From: Mugil cephalus | Taxonomy: Eukaryota; Chordata; Actinopteri; Mugiliformes; Mugilidae | Length of the DNA: 64,000 bases | Direction of reading: 5' to 3' | Assembly (NCBI RefSeq): GCF_022458985.1 | Contig: NC_061779.1 | Span: 16,289,001 to 16,353,000, forward strand | Shown here: piece by piece, positions 49,291-61,700 of the stretch | Numbering within the stretch: position 1 is the first letter of the stretch | How the letters are laid out: each line of letters starts with the position of its first letter | Translations under genes and position numbers: made by a program | Notes under the pieces: model-generated | Database searches by the model: none | Seen by the model: the letters and a program-made list of their open reading frames with translations, nothing else | What the model was told of the DNA's origin: nothing

Positions 49291-52200
49291 TGTTTTCGTT
49301 ATTATCTACTACCCTCCACCCTTATTACAGCTAGGAATTTTTCTTTGTCTTTGTAACGTGCCCCACTCAAGCTGCTTCTTCCTTTTTCTTTTTTTTTTTG
49401 TGGTCACCTGTTTGTTTTCCGTTTCACACACACTAGCCTCGTATCATCAGCGTGAACAGTGTCAGTTTTTCTGTTTGCTGGTAGCCAGATGTCCTCCATC
49501 ACTGGGGAGCTGGAGGGGAAAAAAATCAAAAAAAAAAAATAGCAGAGCAGCTGCAACACTGAAATGCTCACCATAAGCCTAACCGAGGAAACGGGGCAAC
49601 GCAGATGTATTTACAGTGTGTTTGCGCTGTTACATTAATCTACTACTGCTCCCAGGCGGACCGTACATCATGTGTGGCTTCACTGACATCGGTGTCGTTA
49701 CATATGCTGGAGCGTTCAGACATCTGGGTGAAGCTGCGTGTGTTTTTTGAGCTCCTGTGCGTTTTGCTCTGAAGCCTAGTTAACAAGACTCGTCCGTCTG
49801 TTTGTCTCATCTGAGGGCAAAGAGATGGACCACTGTCCTGCAGGGTAGAAGCACTGACAACAAGCTGAGCTCCTAATAAGGAAGGGCAGGCTGGCTGAGG
49901 CGCTCTCTCTGTAAATATCCCTCAGGTCTGAGAAAGACAGAGGAAGGGAGCTGGGGAGGAAGAGGGAAGCGGATGGATTGCAGCCTTATATGGACAAAGC
50001 ACTGCTTTTCCCAGGGTTTGTGGCTCTAACCCCGGCATGATGCCAGACGCCGCATTAGCGGCTCCTTGGCGCCACCAAGAGGGACGACTAATGTGTTGCT
50101 ACAGTTGAGCTGCGGGCGAAGAAAACAGACTGGAAAGGTATTAGTTTCTGAGACACTTAGAATTAAAATAAAGCAGAGGCAACACTCTTTAAAATCGGGA
50201 GACTACAGCTATGATGAAGATCCCCTCAAGACCTCCCATGAGGCTGCTGGTTATTTGCGTGACATTCACTTAGCGGTGTTATAATGGAGCCATTACTGAA
50301 ACTGAAACAGCCTTAAAGGTGGCTTTTATTTTATGGCGTACTTCTTTTTTTGTTTTTGTTTTTTGTTAGATGTAATCTCTCTCTGTGAGCTTGGACTTGG
50401 TTGCATGAGCGTATAACAGATAGTGGACGGTAGGTTCACATTACTGCCAGTATATGGAAAAATACATTGTGTTTCTTCAGGGTCAAGTTGCTACGAAGGT
50501 ACTTAAGAGACATATTTGGTCAAAATTGAAGGAGCTGATGTGACTTATTTATCTAATAAAAGTCTCTCATTGAACCTTCTGTGTCTGTTATAGACAGAAA
50601 TACAAAGCCTGGCATATTTTCTAAAGCTACCAGAGAACTCAGCGTGAGACAGACAGTTTGTTATTGACACTATAAATACAACTGAAACTTGAACTGAATT
50701 CTGTTCATACTTGTGTTTATCGTTAAAACACACAATGAAGCCACGAGGCTTAACAAAAATGAATTAATTTCCTTGTTCATAAAATAGTTGCAAAGCCAAA
50801 TAATCTCAAAGCAGTTATAATCCTGTTTAATTCCCACATTCACTTATGAACGACGTTTATCTTTACTGCTTTGGAGTCTTATTTTTGTGGATTAAAATGT
50901 TATGAATGGCAGGGTGTGAATCAAGCTGCTACCAGCGCTGAAACACTCATTTGATCAGAATAATACAAAAACAATACAGTGCTCCAATTAAAAATATATG
51001 AGTAAAACACCTTAAAGAGAAAGGGATCAGAAAGACAACGTAGGTGAAATCAAGTTCATCTGAATAACATGAATGAGATCGGTCTCATTTCTTCAGACTA
51101 GCTGTTTAAAAGCGTGACTGCATAAAGCGAATGTCACAGTCAAGAGTCAGAAGGTAAAAACGAAAGGAGGCTTCAGGAGCAACTGGTTTGCCGAGGAGAG
51201 CCGGCGTGATTTAGTTTGGAGAGAGTGACGTGATACCTCTGGTGGAAGACGGGATGCAAATGTAAACACTCTCGCTGTGACCTGTAGAGAATTTTTACTG
51301 CCTCGGCCAAGTGCTGCTGCTTTTTTCATACTGAATATGTAAGCATGAGATGGCAGCCTTTCAGGCCCGTGACAAGGCTGGCTATTGATGTCGCTATGCA
51401 CGGTACAAAAAGTTCACATGACGTTTCAGTCACATCTATGGTGCCTCATCTGTTGATGGACTGTGCCACCAGGTTTACACAGACCTCATCCTCCGCATTA
51501 AATCCATGCCGTGTTTTTCAGCAGACCAGAAACGAGTCCAGGTTTTCTGTGCAGCACAAAGAGCACCAAGTCTCCCTCCTCCTACAAATGAGGAATTTAC
51601 CACAACTTAGATGAGCTTAAACAACAACTTTTGAGCTCTTCACAGTCTCTAGATCTGAAATGAGAGATTGTTAACTGTTTTCGTCAAGTTAAGCTGCAAA
51701 GAACAAGCAGTTTGGGAACTTCTCCGGGTTTTTCTTCCACTTTGGTTTTTCCCGCATTCCTTCCTGTTGCAGAAACAGATGCTTCTTCCTGTTCACGTGA
51801 GACTGAAACATTCTCACTGTTGTAGTGGGTTTAAGGGGATCATGCAGGAAGTTTGTGCAGGCCGCTGACAGTGGGACCTGAAGTTAGTTGTGTGTATTTG
51901 TGTGTGTTGCCATTGAATGTCTTCAGTCTAATCCCTACATTTATTTTAATTCTAATTTTATTCATTTCTTTATTCATATTAATGAACATACACATGTAAA
52001 TATGCCAGACTGCAGCCAGAGGCTAGTTTCCATCTGTAGTCCCTCAGCAGGTTGATGTAAAGTTAAACCGTTAAATTTAATGAGGATTTGTTCAACATTT
52101 TACTGATTTTTGTGTTTGATTTTTCATTTCATATATTTCCAGCTGTCTGCACGACACATTCAGGTTACACTTGGGCTCGTCTTGTGACACAAAAGTGTCA

Positions 52201-52365
52201 AAGTTCACAGCCCACAAATACACTTCACTGGCATGAACCTGTGAGAATTAGCGTGTGCAGATTCAGAGTAAAAAATGTATCACACTCTTGACAAAATATT
52301 GAAGTTTTCACGCGCTTCATTCATTCAGCTGAAGACCTGTTTTAAGTGAAGACCACCTCCTCGCC
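49291..52365. other. Intergenic region and presumed pgghg 5' flank
   Basis: No exon, RNA gene or recognisable repeat could be supported in these 3 kb. Short open frames (for example near 50066 and 51345) show no protein-like composition or homology. The pgghg start site was not located. Confidence 0.55.
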
Positions 52366-55300
52366 ATGTCCTGTGACACGGACCCTTACATCTTCACCAC
52401 CGACACTCTACCCACTGACCTCCGCTTCCTGCCTCCACTGGCAAATGGGCTCCTGGGCTGGAGGGTGTACAACAACATCATGCACATGGGTGGTGTTTAT
52501 AATGGAGAGGGTGGACGTTGCCACAGAGCAGACGTCCCCTGTCCTCTGGCTGTTAAGATTGAGACAGATGAGCCTGCCCAGCACACCTACAGCTTGGACA
52601 CAGGCACAGGTGATCTGTGCTCGTCTTGTCGCTGGCCTTGTTTCACGTTGTGGAGAATCATCACTTACAAACTATCTCCTCTTCTCCTCCAGGCATTTTT
52701 ACCCACACTCTGAGCTCAGCCAGCGTAACAGCCTCACAGGTTTTGTATTCCCACCGGTACCACTCCAACCTCATGGTGATGGAGATTCTGCTGGTGCGTC
52801 AGGTGACGTCTCAGGAGCCAATCACCATCAAGCTGGTCAGCTCATTCACACCTCAGAGCAAAGACATTGTTTTCGAGTCTGGTCCTGATTACAAGGGAGG
52901 AAGGTAAAGATTAATATGGTCTTTTAGTTTACACTACAAGTACAGACTATAACACAGTCTGCACTCGCGTCTCCCACAGCCACATCCAAGGACGGACCAA
53001 CACAGCCGAGTTCCCTGGAGGTTCCTGTCCAGAGGTGCACCTCATCTGGACCCATGTCCTCCCCACTCTGACGCTGCTACCAGAGCAGAGCCAGGCTCGT
53101 TGGGGCTTCATCCTGGTTGCGGCCAACAGCTTAGACTCTGCTAAGGCCGGATATGATAATGGCCTGAATCTGATGGCGACCGGCGACCTGCGTCCGTCTC
53201 ATGAGAAGGCCTGGAAAGAGCTGTGGCTGCAGAGCAAGGTGGAGGTGGTCGGCTTGGACAGCCTCAGCAGGGCTGTGATCGGTTGCATGTTCTACCTCCT
53301 CAGCGCCTTCCCGTCCATACACGACACCTCCAACTCCTTCGGTGGAGTCAGTCCAGGCGGGCTCTCTAATGGCGGGGCGGGTCAGGACTACTGGGGCCAT
53401 GTTTTCTGGGACCAGGTGAGGCTAGTGGCAGCTGTTGTGTTGAGTGTTTGCGCTGTGTAATGACCCTGCCTTCCTGTGACAGGACATTTGGATGTTTCCT
53501 GGGATAGCCCTTTTCTACCCAAAGCTGGCCCGAGCTGTGCTGGAGTACAGGGTGGGGACTTTAGATGGTGCTAAAGACAACGCCCAGAAGCAAGGCTACA
53601 AGGTATGATGATCAATGGGATCCTACTATAGGTGCATCCTAGAGTTTGACCATTTAACTTAACTGAAATGAATGACCAACACATCTGGAATAATCTGATA
53701 TGCTGTGAAAGATAATCAGGAGGACTGAAACCTGCTATCTGTTCCTCACTTACTTGGAAAGCGATCATAATCTTAATTAATGTTTTGCTCGTCCTGGTGC
53801 ATTCACAGCGCCTGGTTTTCTTCATGTGTTCTAGTTTGTCTGAATGTTGTAGCCGTGTGTTGTAGCCTTGGAGTCATGCTAATGGTCATGCTCAGATAAA
53901 TGCCAGCTTGATTAGCTCCAAACTGATCACCGAGTGTTGAACCAAATGCACCTGCAATGGTTAGTAAAGTCAGAACTGAAATAGCAGCTATAAACTATAG
54001 TCTGACACCGTGTGGTTGGATGTTTGTTAAATTGACAACAAAGCACCGTCTGAGTCTTCTAAAGAAAAGATTCTATCTTTACAGGGTGTAAAGTTCCCAT
54101 GGGAGAGTGCTGTGTCAGGGAGAGAGGTGTGTCCACAGGATATTTATGGACAACAAGAGATTCACATCAATGGAGACGTCACGCTGGCCTTCCAACACTA
54201 CCTCTACCTCACAGAGGTACGCTTGTTTATCCTCCCCTCACCGTCACATGACCTGATTTACACTGATGGTTTTCACTGAGCCCTTTGTTGCAGGATCTGT
54301 CCATGTTCAGAGAGGGACAGGGCAGTGAGGTGATCTATGGCGTGGCTGATTATTGGGTTTCCAGGGCAACGTGGCACCCTGACGAACAGAAATACCACTT
54401 CCTAGGTAAAGAGCATTATTAGAAACATGGTACTTAGCATCCACTGAATTTATTTAGTCTAAAATGAAAGTATCTTTCTAAACCTGCTCTTTTTGCTGTT
54501 TTTTTATTAATTATTGATTTTTTTTAAGCTGCATTTGAAATTTGAAATTCCTTAAATAATACATAAAGAATATTCAGTATTATCAGTAGTAGTAGTTGTA
54601 GTAGGAGGTAGTATTACTCGTAGCATTTCATTAGGAAACACTTCACTTTTGTTGCATTCAGGTGTCATGCCTCCTGATGAGTATTACTACAATGTCAACA
54701 ACTCTGTGTTCACAAACACAGTGGCCAAATTCAGGTACTAGTATTAGTGTTTAAACACGTTACTACGTCAAGTTTTCACTTATGATATACCAGTAATACC
54801 AAAATGTTTTTTTGTTAGTCTCCAGTTTGCAGTAGAGTTGGCTGATCGCCTCCAGCACCCTGCACCAAAGGAATGGGGCCAAGTGGCCGAACGCATCAAG
54901 ATACCATTCGAACAAGAGTCCCAGTATCATCCTGAGTTTGATGGCTATATTAAAGGTTATGTTCACACTTTTTCTGACACTGACCCGCATAAGAAAATCA
55001 AGCATCCATAACATCTTTTGTGTGTGTGTCACCCAGGTCATCCAGTGAAGCAGGCCGACACGGTGATGTTGGGATACCCTCTTGGGTTGCCAATGTCCCC
55101 AGAGGTTAGGAGGAATGACCTCGAAGCATACGAGCCAGTAACAGACCCTAATGGTCCAGCCATGACATGGGTAAGAAAGAAAGACACAGAGTTGGATTAT
55201 CAACACAAAGTTGGTGCTAACAAAAGACTAAATAGCAGAGCAGTCGTGCGCATCCAAGGTAAACAGGCGCTGGAACAAAAATCAAATCTTCAGAGAGTCT

Positions 55301-56871
55301 GAAGAAAAGCATGTAGCTCAGATGTGCTAAATAAATGCACTTAAAGAGGGACTTTCTTTTGCTTCCTGATGCTAACGCAACAGTGTCATAGGTTTTCTTT
55401 CCTCTTAAATGTACAGTACAGGTCAGATTTTTTTCCACTTGTACTACTAAAACAAAACAAATGAAGCACTAAACTTTAATTTGTAGTGCACTTAAAAGTA
55501 GTTCCTGACAGTGTAGTAATGTTGTTGGATTATTTGTTTTTCCAACTTTGTAGAAAACTTTTCCACTCCTTTTCTACACAGTGTGGCTGTGTGGTTTTAG
55601 TTGCTAACAAGCATTGTATTTGAACGTGCTCATCGCTTTTATATGTAAAGTCTAACAACTACATTTATCAAGTAAATGTACAATATTTATTTAGAAAATA
55701 AAGTATTAAGTAACTTCAAGTAGCTCAGAATTGTTTTGTGTAGAGTAATGTGTGAGTAAATGTATGCCGTCCACCAGATGTCAGATACAGACGTCTATAT
55801 TTAAATTAACATGAGCAATAAAGACCTGCGTGTCATCGTACTAATGCTTTTCTTTTCCATCGTCAGGGTATGTTTGCCATCGGCTGGCTGGAGCTCGGGG
55901 AAGCTGAGAAAGCTCAAACTCTGCTTGAAAAATGCTTCAAGAACATCCAGGGACCGTTCCAGGTATCAGTGCAACACCCACATCATGTTAAAATGTTTTT
56001 ACAGTGAATGAGGGATTCTCTCTCCTTACAGGTGTGGAGTGAATCATCGGACGGCTCTGGTGCGGTCAACTTCCTGACAGGCATGGGTGGATTCCTGCAG
56101 GCTGTGCTGTTTGGTTACACTGGATTCAGGTCAGTCGTCAACGCTGCCACCATGCTCGGTAAAGCGCACAAAATATATACACAAGACAAGGCTTCGCCTA
56201 ATGTGTATTTTTCTTTCTAGAGTTCAAAAGGATTGCCTGGCCTTTTCCCCACTTCTTCCTAATGACATTGGTGAGCTTTGTATTCGTGGCGTGAACTACC
56301 TGGGCAGACAGATGGACTGGCTGCTGAGGAAAGAAGAAGTTCATATCATACTGAGGGAACAGACGGGAAGCGCTGGCAACACTTCGTCTTATAATCTACA
56401 AGTTGTTCTGAAGGCATCAGGAACTAAAATCCCTCTGACACCAGGTAACACAAAGGTTAAGACATGCAGTTATAGCTGTCAATTTCTGTTCAGAACAAGG
56501 TTTCTCATTATATTTTAAAGATATAAGGTAAGAAATTAGGCCATAATGAGCAAAATTAGTCTTAAAAATAATAGATAGCACTTCCAGTCTCCATTTAATA
56601 AGAGCAGATGTGGCAGGCTTTCATTACAGGGCTAGCTTACATAATGTCTCCCTGAAAGATCAGAAAACCTGAGCCTGCAGGGGTCGTCAGAGACCACTAC
56701 TGTAGAGAATACGTGTGCAAGTCAACCTGAAATGTGATTTGAACTAATATACTCCTGTCCACATGTGTCCAAACCTCTCCATCTATATTTTCAGGGCAGC
56801 CTGTGACTTTTCCTCGAGAACCCGGGTGCATTTGCAAACTGGATTATATACCTGCCTGCTGGCCTTTTTGA
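52366..56871 (+). CDS. pgghg: Protein-glucosylgalactosylhydroxylysine glucosidase (PGGHG/ATHL1), complete CDS in 13 exons
   Basis: Exons: 52366-52609, 52693-52903, 52980-53415, 53483-53602, 54085-54216, 54294-54405, 54662-54734, 54819-54955, 55037-55170, 55867-55962, 56032-56129, 56221-56444, 56795-56871. They total 2094 nt, 697 residues (human 737, which has a longer tail). It is a glycoside hydrolase family 65 enzyme that removes glucose from the glucosyl-galactosyl-hydroxylysine of collagen. There is no signal peptide, as expected for a cytosolic enzyme. The three essential acidic residues reported for human (Asp301, Glu430, Glu574) align with Asp296 in FWDQ, Glu425 in PPDEY and Glu569 in [10 protein letters not shown], with spacings 129 and 144 exactly preserved. 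The C terminus ends earlier, at ...ACWPF, in a short last exon whose frame and acceptor agree. Introns over 300 bp hold no other gene. Confidence 0.95.
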
Positions 56872-57125
56872 AACAGGAGCATCCATTATCCTACAAGATC
56901 CACCTGCGGAGAAATGTCGACATGTTAAACAAGTTATTTTATATCAATGCTTTATATCAATGCTACTCTTACATTATGTGTTACCATTCCCTTGAATAGA
57001 TACAGTATGCGTGTAGTTCCTTTAAAATGGCATTATTCATTTTTGACTGTAGCTGTCTGTAGGTCACAAATATGGATTTAGAAAATGTTTGTTTTGGTTT
57101 AATAAAAGCAAAAATGCACTAAGAA
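56872..57125 (+). other. pgghg: pgghg 3' UTR with poly(A) signal
   Basis: A short AT-rich tail with AATAAA at 57101-57106. The incenp promoter follows within about 500 bp. Confidence 0.6.
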
Positions 57126-57529
57126 ACAAACAGTTCCTGATTCTTTTGTTGACATATTGTTTAGAGATTGGAATAAGACTTAATGCATTTCAGCTTGACT
57201 ATTATAACATTTAGCAACACACATATAAGCATGGTTTGCAATTCATTTTCATTATTTGGAATATTTATAATAAAACAACAACATGCCATACAAAACCATA
57301 AACCAGCAGAAGTTATGAGTCACTTCACCTTGATGAGCTGGAGCCCCAATCTTGTAGCTTCGTTTTCTGGGAGGTAGCAGCAATAATGTTAAAGTTGGTG
57401 AAACATAAGACAAAACACATTGGTTGAAAAAAATACATAATGCAGTGCACGCCTTCTAAAATGGCCTCCAGTGGTTAAACTTAGAGGTTTCTTAAAATAT
57501 ATTTTGACGCATCAAACGTGCATGTGTTT

Positions 57530-57780
57530 AAGTCTCGTGGGCGGGGCGGAAAAGTCAGCCCAACGTGATTGGCCCATTTAAATCTGTGCCGCGCCGTAAC
57601 CCCGCCCCTTGCTTCCGTTGGGGTTGCACGATTTGTATTCAGCAGTCGCCAGGTTTCACACCCGCACCGACCATCGCTATTGTTTCGAAGGAAGACTCCG
57701 CCTTCCCGGATACTGCAGTTTGCAAATCGAACAGCTCCTGCCGTCACCGAGCTCTCGGATTGGCTGGCGAGGTTTGAACG
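57530..57780 (+). promoter_or_regulatory. incenp: incenp promoter with CCAAT boxes and CHR element
   Basis: A GC-rich patch has an E2F-like GGCGGAAAA at 57545-57553, and inverted CCAAT boxes (ATTGG) at 57568-57572 and 57759-57763. A canonical CHR, TTTGAA, lies at 57773-57778 and is preceded by GGCG at 57766-57769. A second CHR-like TTCGAA occurs at 57684-57689. This is the arrangement of G2/M genes controlled by NF-Y and DREAM/MuvB. Confidence 0.5.
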
Positions 57781-58755
57781 AGTTATAAACGGTTTCAGCG
57801 GGCCAACTCTCACCGGACTGCTGTTGTCATTTAGAAGACCCGAGACATGAGAGAGGAAATACCCTCGTTTTAGCACATTTATTTTCACGCAGTTATGCGA
57901 TTGATTTAGCGTTTAAAGTTATCAGAGGAACGAGCATCGCATTTCCGTTTCAGACACTTGGGAAAACAAAGGTAAATATTTAACGTTGAAGTTATTTTTT
58001 GCTTAGCTGTTTAACGTTAGCTGCCTAGCATTGTCCCGTTAGCCCTTAAAGACACCGAAGAACAGACATGAATAAAAACGTTATCGGCATTTAAATTGAT
58101 CGATAGTGTCTTAGAATAACTGTTAGTACAGTTTCTAGTAATACTTGACAGTTTAATGTTGTGTTCGTCGATCTCTTAAGTGGTAAATGTTAAACTAAGC
58201 TAGCACGTTATTCTGGAGACGTTAGGTCTTTCCTGCTCCGTCATGAATGGTGCACCAGGAAAGTAAATATTAGGCTGATGTAAATAGTCTGTTTTATGGC
58301 ATCTCGATCTGTCAGCGCTGCTGTAACATGACAACAACAACTTTACTTTATTGTTGCTGTGAAATAAACTGTCCACGAAAACGCGCATGCGCGTGGGTAC
58401 TACAAAAAATGAAATTTGACTCCAAGTGTTAATAGTGTTAAAAGTCTTATAAATAGCTTTCATGTAGCATTAGTCTAGAACTGGCATTCACTTGAAATTA
58501 CAGTTTAATCAATAGATAAACTTGTCTGTTCTTGTCAACTAAAGGAACCTGTAAGGTCTGTGTCAACCCACTAGACTAAACTATGTGATATTACATTTGT
58601 AATAACATCATATATGTAAAGGATTGATACAGTAAACATTGGGTTTTGCTGACCTCTCAGGTTAGGACAGAAATCAAAACGCCCTAACTGTCACGTCATG
58701 CCTGTCCCAGCCTGTCCTGATTTAATTTCTCAATTTTTCTCTTCAGGCCGCCACC
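57781..58755 (+). other. incenp: incenp 5' UTR exon and first intron
   Basis: A noncoding exon ends at 57971 with donor GTAAAT. After a 775-bp intron, the coding exon begins at 58747 (TTCAG/G). The nine untranslated bases GCCGCCACC before the ATG form an ideal Kozak context. Nothing else is seen in the intron. Confidence 0.6.
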
Positions 58756-61700
58756 ATGAAAACTGTGTTATCAACCGTGCGTTCCCTCATGCAAATCTTT
58801 GATGGCAAAACCCAAGATTTCAACAAGGAGATTGACAATGTCCACATGGTATGGCTTGAAGAGATTGAGCAGGAAGCCAGTAACATGTTCTCGAGGTATG
58901 TTTGAAGTAATGTCAACGGTCTGTTGAAATTTTTCGTGTTTAGTTCTTATCACCTTTAAAAGCCACATTTTTTATGTACAGTTCTTTTCTGCATTTGTCT
59001 TTCACATTTTCCTAATGAAGCAGTTTTTTTTTTTTTTTTATTTCAGAGATTTTAATACTGAACCCGAATTGATGCCAAAAACCCCATCACAGAAAAAGAA
59101 TACTCGCAGGAAACGTGTATCTTTGGGGCGTCAGGAAGAAAATCAGTCGAGGCGAAGGTTAGTCTTAAAGTCTAAAATTTCAATTCAGTTCCATGACACC
59201 GTAGAAATTTGACATGTCGTGCCTTTGAAGCTCTACATAAGTTTTCCTTTCCCTTCTAGATTTTCCAAGGGAAAGCGCAGTAACCTCCGTGGCTCCTCTG
59301 TCAAGTCATTGAACTTCATCACTGAAGAGGAAGCCGTTCCTGAGGCATCCACCTCTGAGGCAAGCAATTCCTCCCAGCCCAAACGCTCCACTCGCAAGAA
59401 CAAACAGACAAAGCCTGAGGTGGTAGAGGATGTGAGCCAGCCACCTCAAGCCAGCAGTGAACCGGGTGAGGTAAAGAACAAAAAACCAGAGCTGGTGGAG
59501 GAAGAAGCAGTGGATGAAAGTGATGCTAAAGGCCAGTCCCCACCTAAGATGCCCCTGCCTGAGCTTGTTGTCAACATTTCTCCCGAAGAACGCTCGACTG
59601 CCGAGCTCGCCCAGAAGCCAGAGCCGTCTCCTGGTCGTACGGCTGCTAAGATTGCAATAGCTGGATCTTCTCAAAGTTCAAGGCGTAGCTCTGTTCGCTG
59701 CTCCCTCAAGCTCCGTCACTCACTGGCAGGTCTGCGCCACAGCATGACGCAGGAGGCCGTTCGCCGTTCCACGCAACGCTCTATGATGAAGAGGAAGGCC
59801 GCTCGCATGGGCAACTCAACCTGCAGCAGCAACACGGGTGGTGAGATAGAATCTGTAGTTTATTATCTATTAATCACAGAAATGTGAAATGTTGACAATT
59901 ATCACGCACTTTGTGTCTTGTTGACCTGTGGGTTTTTCCCCCCTCTCTCTATATTGTAGATGACTCTTGCATGGATTCTCTAAATGAGGACAATGGAGAA
60001 ATGTAAGTAAAGAAAGCAAAACAAAAAACAGTAGTGCATCCTTTAAAAAAAAGTTTGTTTTTAGGCTTTGAAAAGTGGGGTTGGGCTTATTCATTCTATT
60101 ACAGCAGCTGAAGCATGTTGTACAGGTTTTATCAGCCCGTGATGAATAAACCATGGTCCCAACATCTTCTAGGACACATACACTGTAAATCGTCCACTGT
60201 TGAGACTTAATTGTCTTACATCATTTTTCACATTTGTTCATTTTTTTACCTGCACTGTAGAACCATTCACTTACTGGTGAAGTTACCTAATTGATCTTTA
60301 AGTGTTTCTTACGCATGTTCATGTGTCTCTGTGTTGCTGTAGGATGTCAGAAGCTGTGCCTGCAGACACGGTGGATGATGCGACACCAGAAAAATCTCAA
60401 GAGGTAAAAACGCAGACTTTTATTTATTAAAAGATTTGTGATTTCTAATTGACTTCAGGTGATATATATACGTTTTGTTTTGTTCTAAACAGTTTGTACA
60501 TCCATCTGTTGGTCGTATTACTCGTTCTGTGGCTGCAAACTCTCCCACGCTGGCTCCTCCCTCACTGTCACTCACTGTGTCCAAAGTGAGCACTCCTGAC
60601 AACAGAAAAGGTATTTTATTTGTTGTTTCTAGGTTCTCTACATCACATTGTTATGAAATTTGACATAAGAGTGTAACAGGATAAAATTATGAAGTGACAA
60701 TCTTTTATGTGGGAAACTTCACTCTAACACTGAAAAATCCTGTTCATTATGTTTTGAAAATCTTCTCAATATGAATGTGTGTTAAATGCATATTTGCATG
60801 TTTGTGTTTCAGTTGTCGCTGAGACTCAACAAAGTTCCCAGAAGTGAGTGCTCTTATGGTTTGGTTGTTGTCCTAAATGATAGATTAGTTAGTCTGCAGT
60901 GATGTTAAACGACAAAACATACACTAATCTAAATGAATTCTGTCTTGTTTTTTGTTTTTTTTCCTCATGTCTTTAGGCTACGGCGCAGTACTAAACGCAA
61001 GGCATCAGAAACTGTAGAGGGAAGTCCTCTGAAGAGGTCTCCTCCCCCCAAGAAAAGCCAAAGTGTAAGATGCAACCGCCTTCAAACGTTGTGTTAAAGA
61101 AATTGAAAACTAGGTGGTTTTCTAAACAAACACTGAACCTCTGTTAACAGGCGATCAGGCCCCACATGAAGACTTTCCTCCACACTGTGCAGAAGAATCA
61201 GTTGCTAATGATGACTCCAAATTCTCTTGGCCGGACGGCTGTGATCAGGTCCTTCATCAAGCACACCACTCCTATGAAGGCGGATGCTAAGGTAAACCAC
61301 ACACTTCTCATGGCGCAACGTAACAACATAGTTGTACATTTCCAAAACTGGCTTCATGACAAAACCGAACCGATTCATGACTCTTTTGAATTTAATTTGA
61401 TAAATAAAATTAAATATTGACCAAATACACTTTACATCCCCAAAACTTTCTTCTTTTTTATTATTATGGCAGCTGAATAATTCTCACTGGATTTTTTGGG
61501 GGATTTTTTTAATATATTTCCTTTAAAATCGTCTTGATTATGTGTTGTTGCAAGCTCCAAAATATTCTTTGAAGATAATCAAAATTACCAATTTGACAAG
61601 AACGTTTTTACATTTCAAATAGTTTTTATTTTGGATAGCATTTTTGTTGAGTATCAAATGATGTGGTCCTCTTATTTGGATATCTCTTCTCCCCTCCTCA

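Noticed and set aside
52366-56871. Identification as mannosyl-oligosaccharide glucosidase (MOGS)
   Set aside because: It was a first impression only. There is no signal anchor, and motifs such as FWDQ, VNNSV and DGSGAVNF belong to the GH65 enzyme PGGHG.
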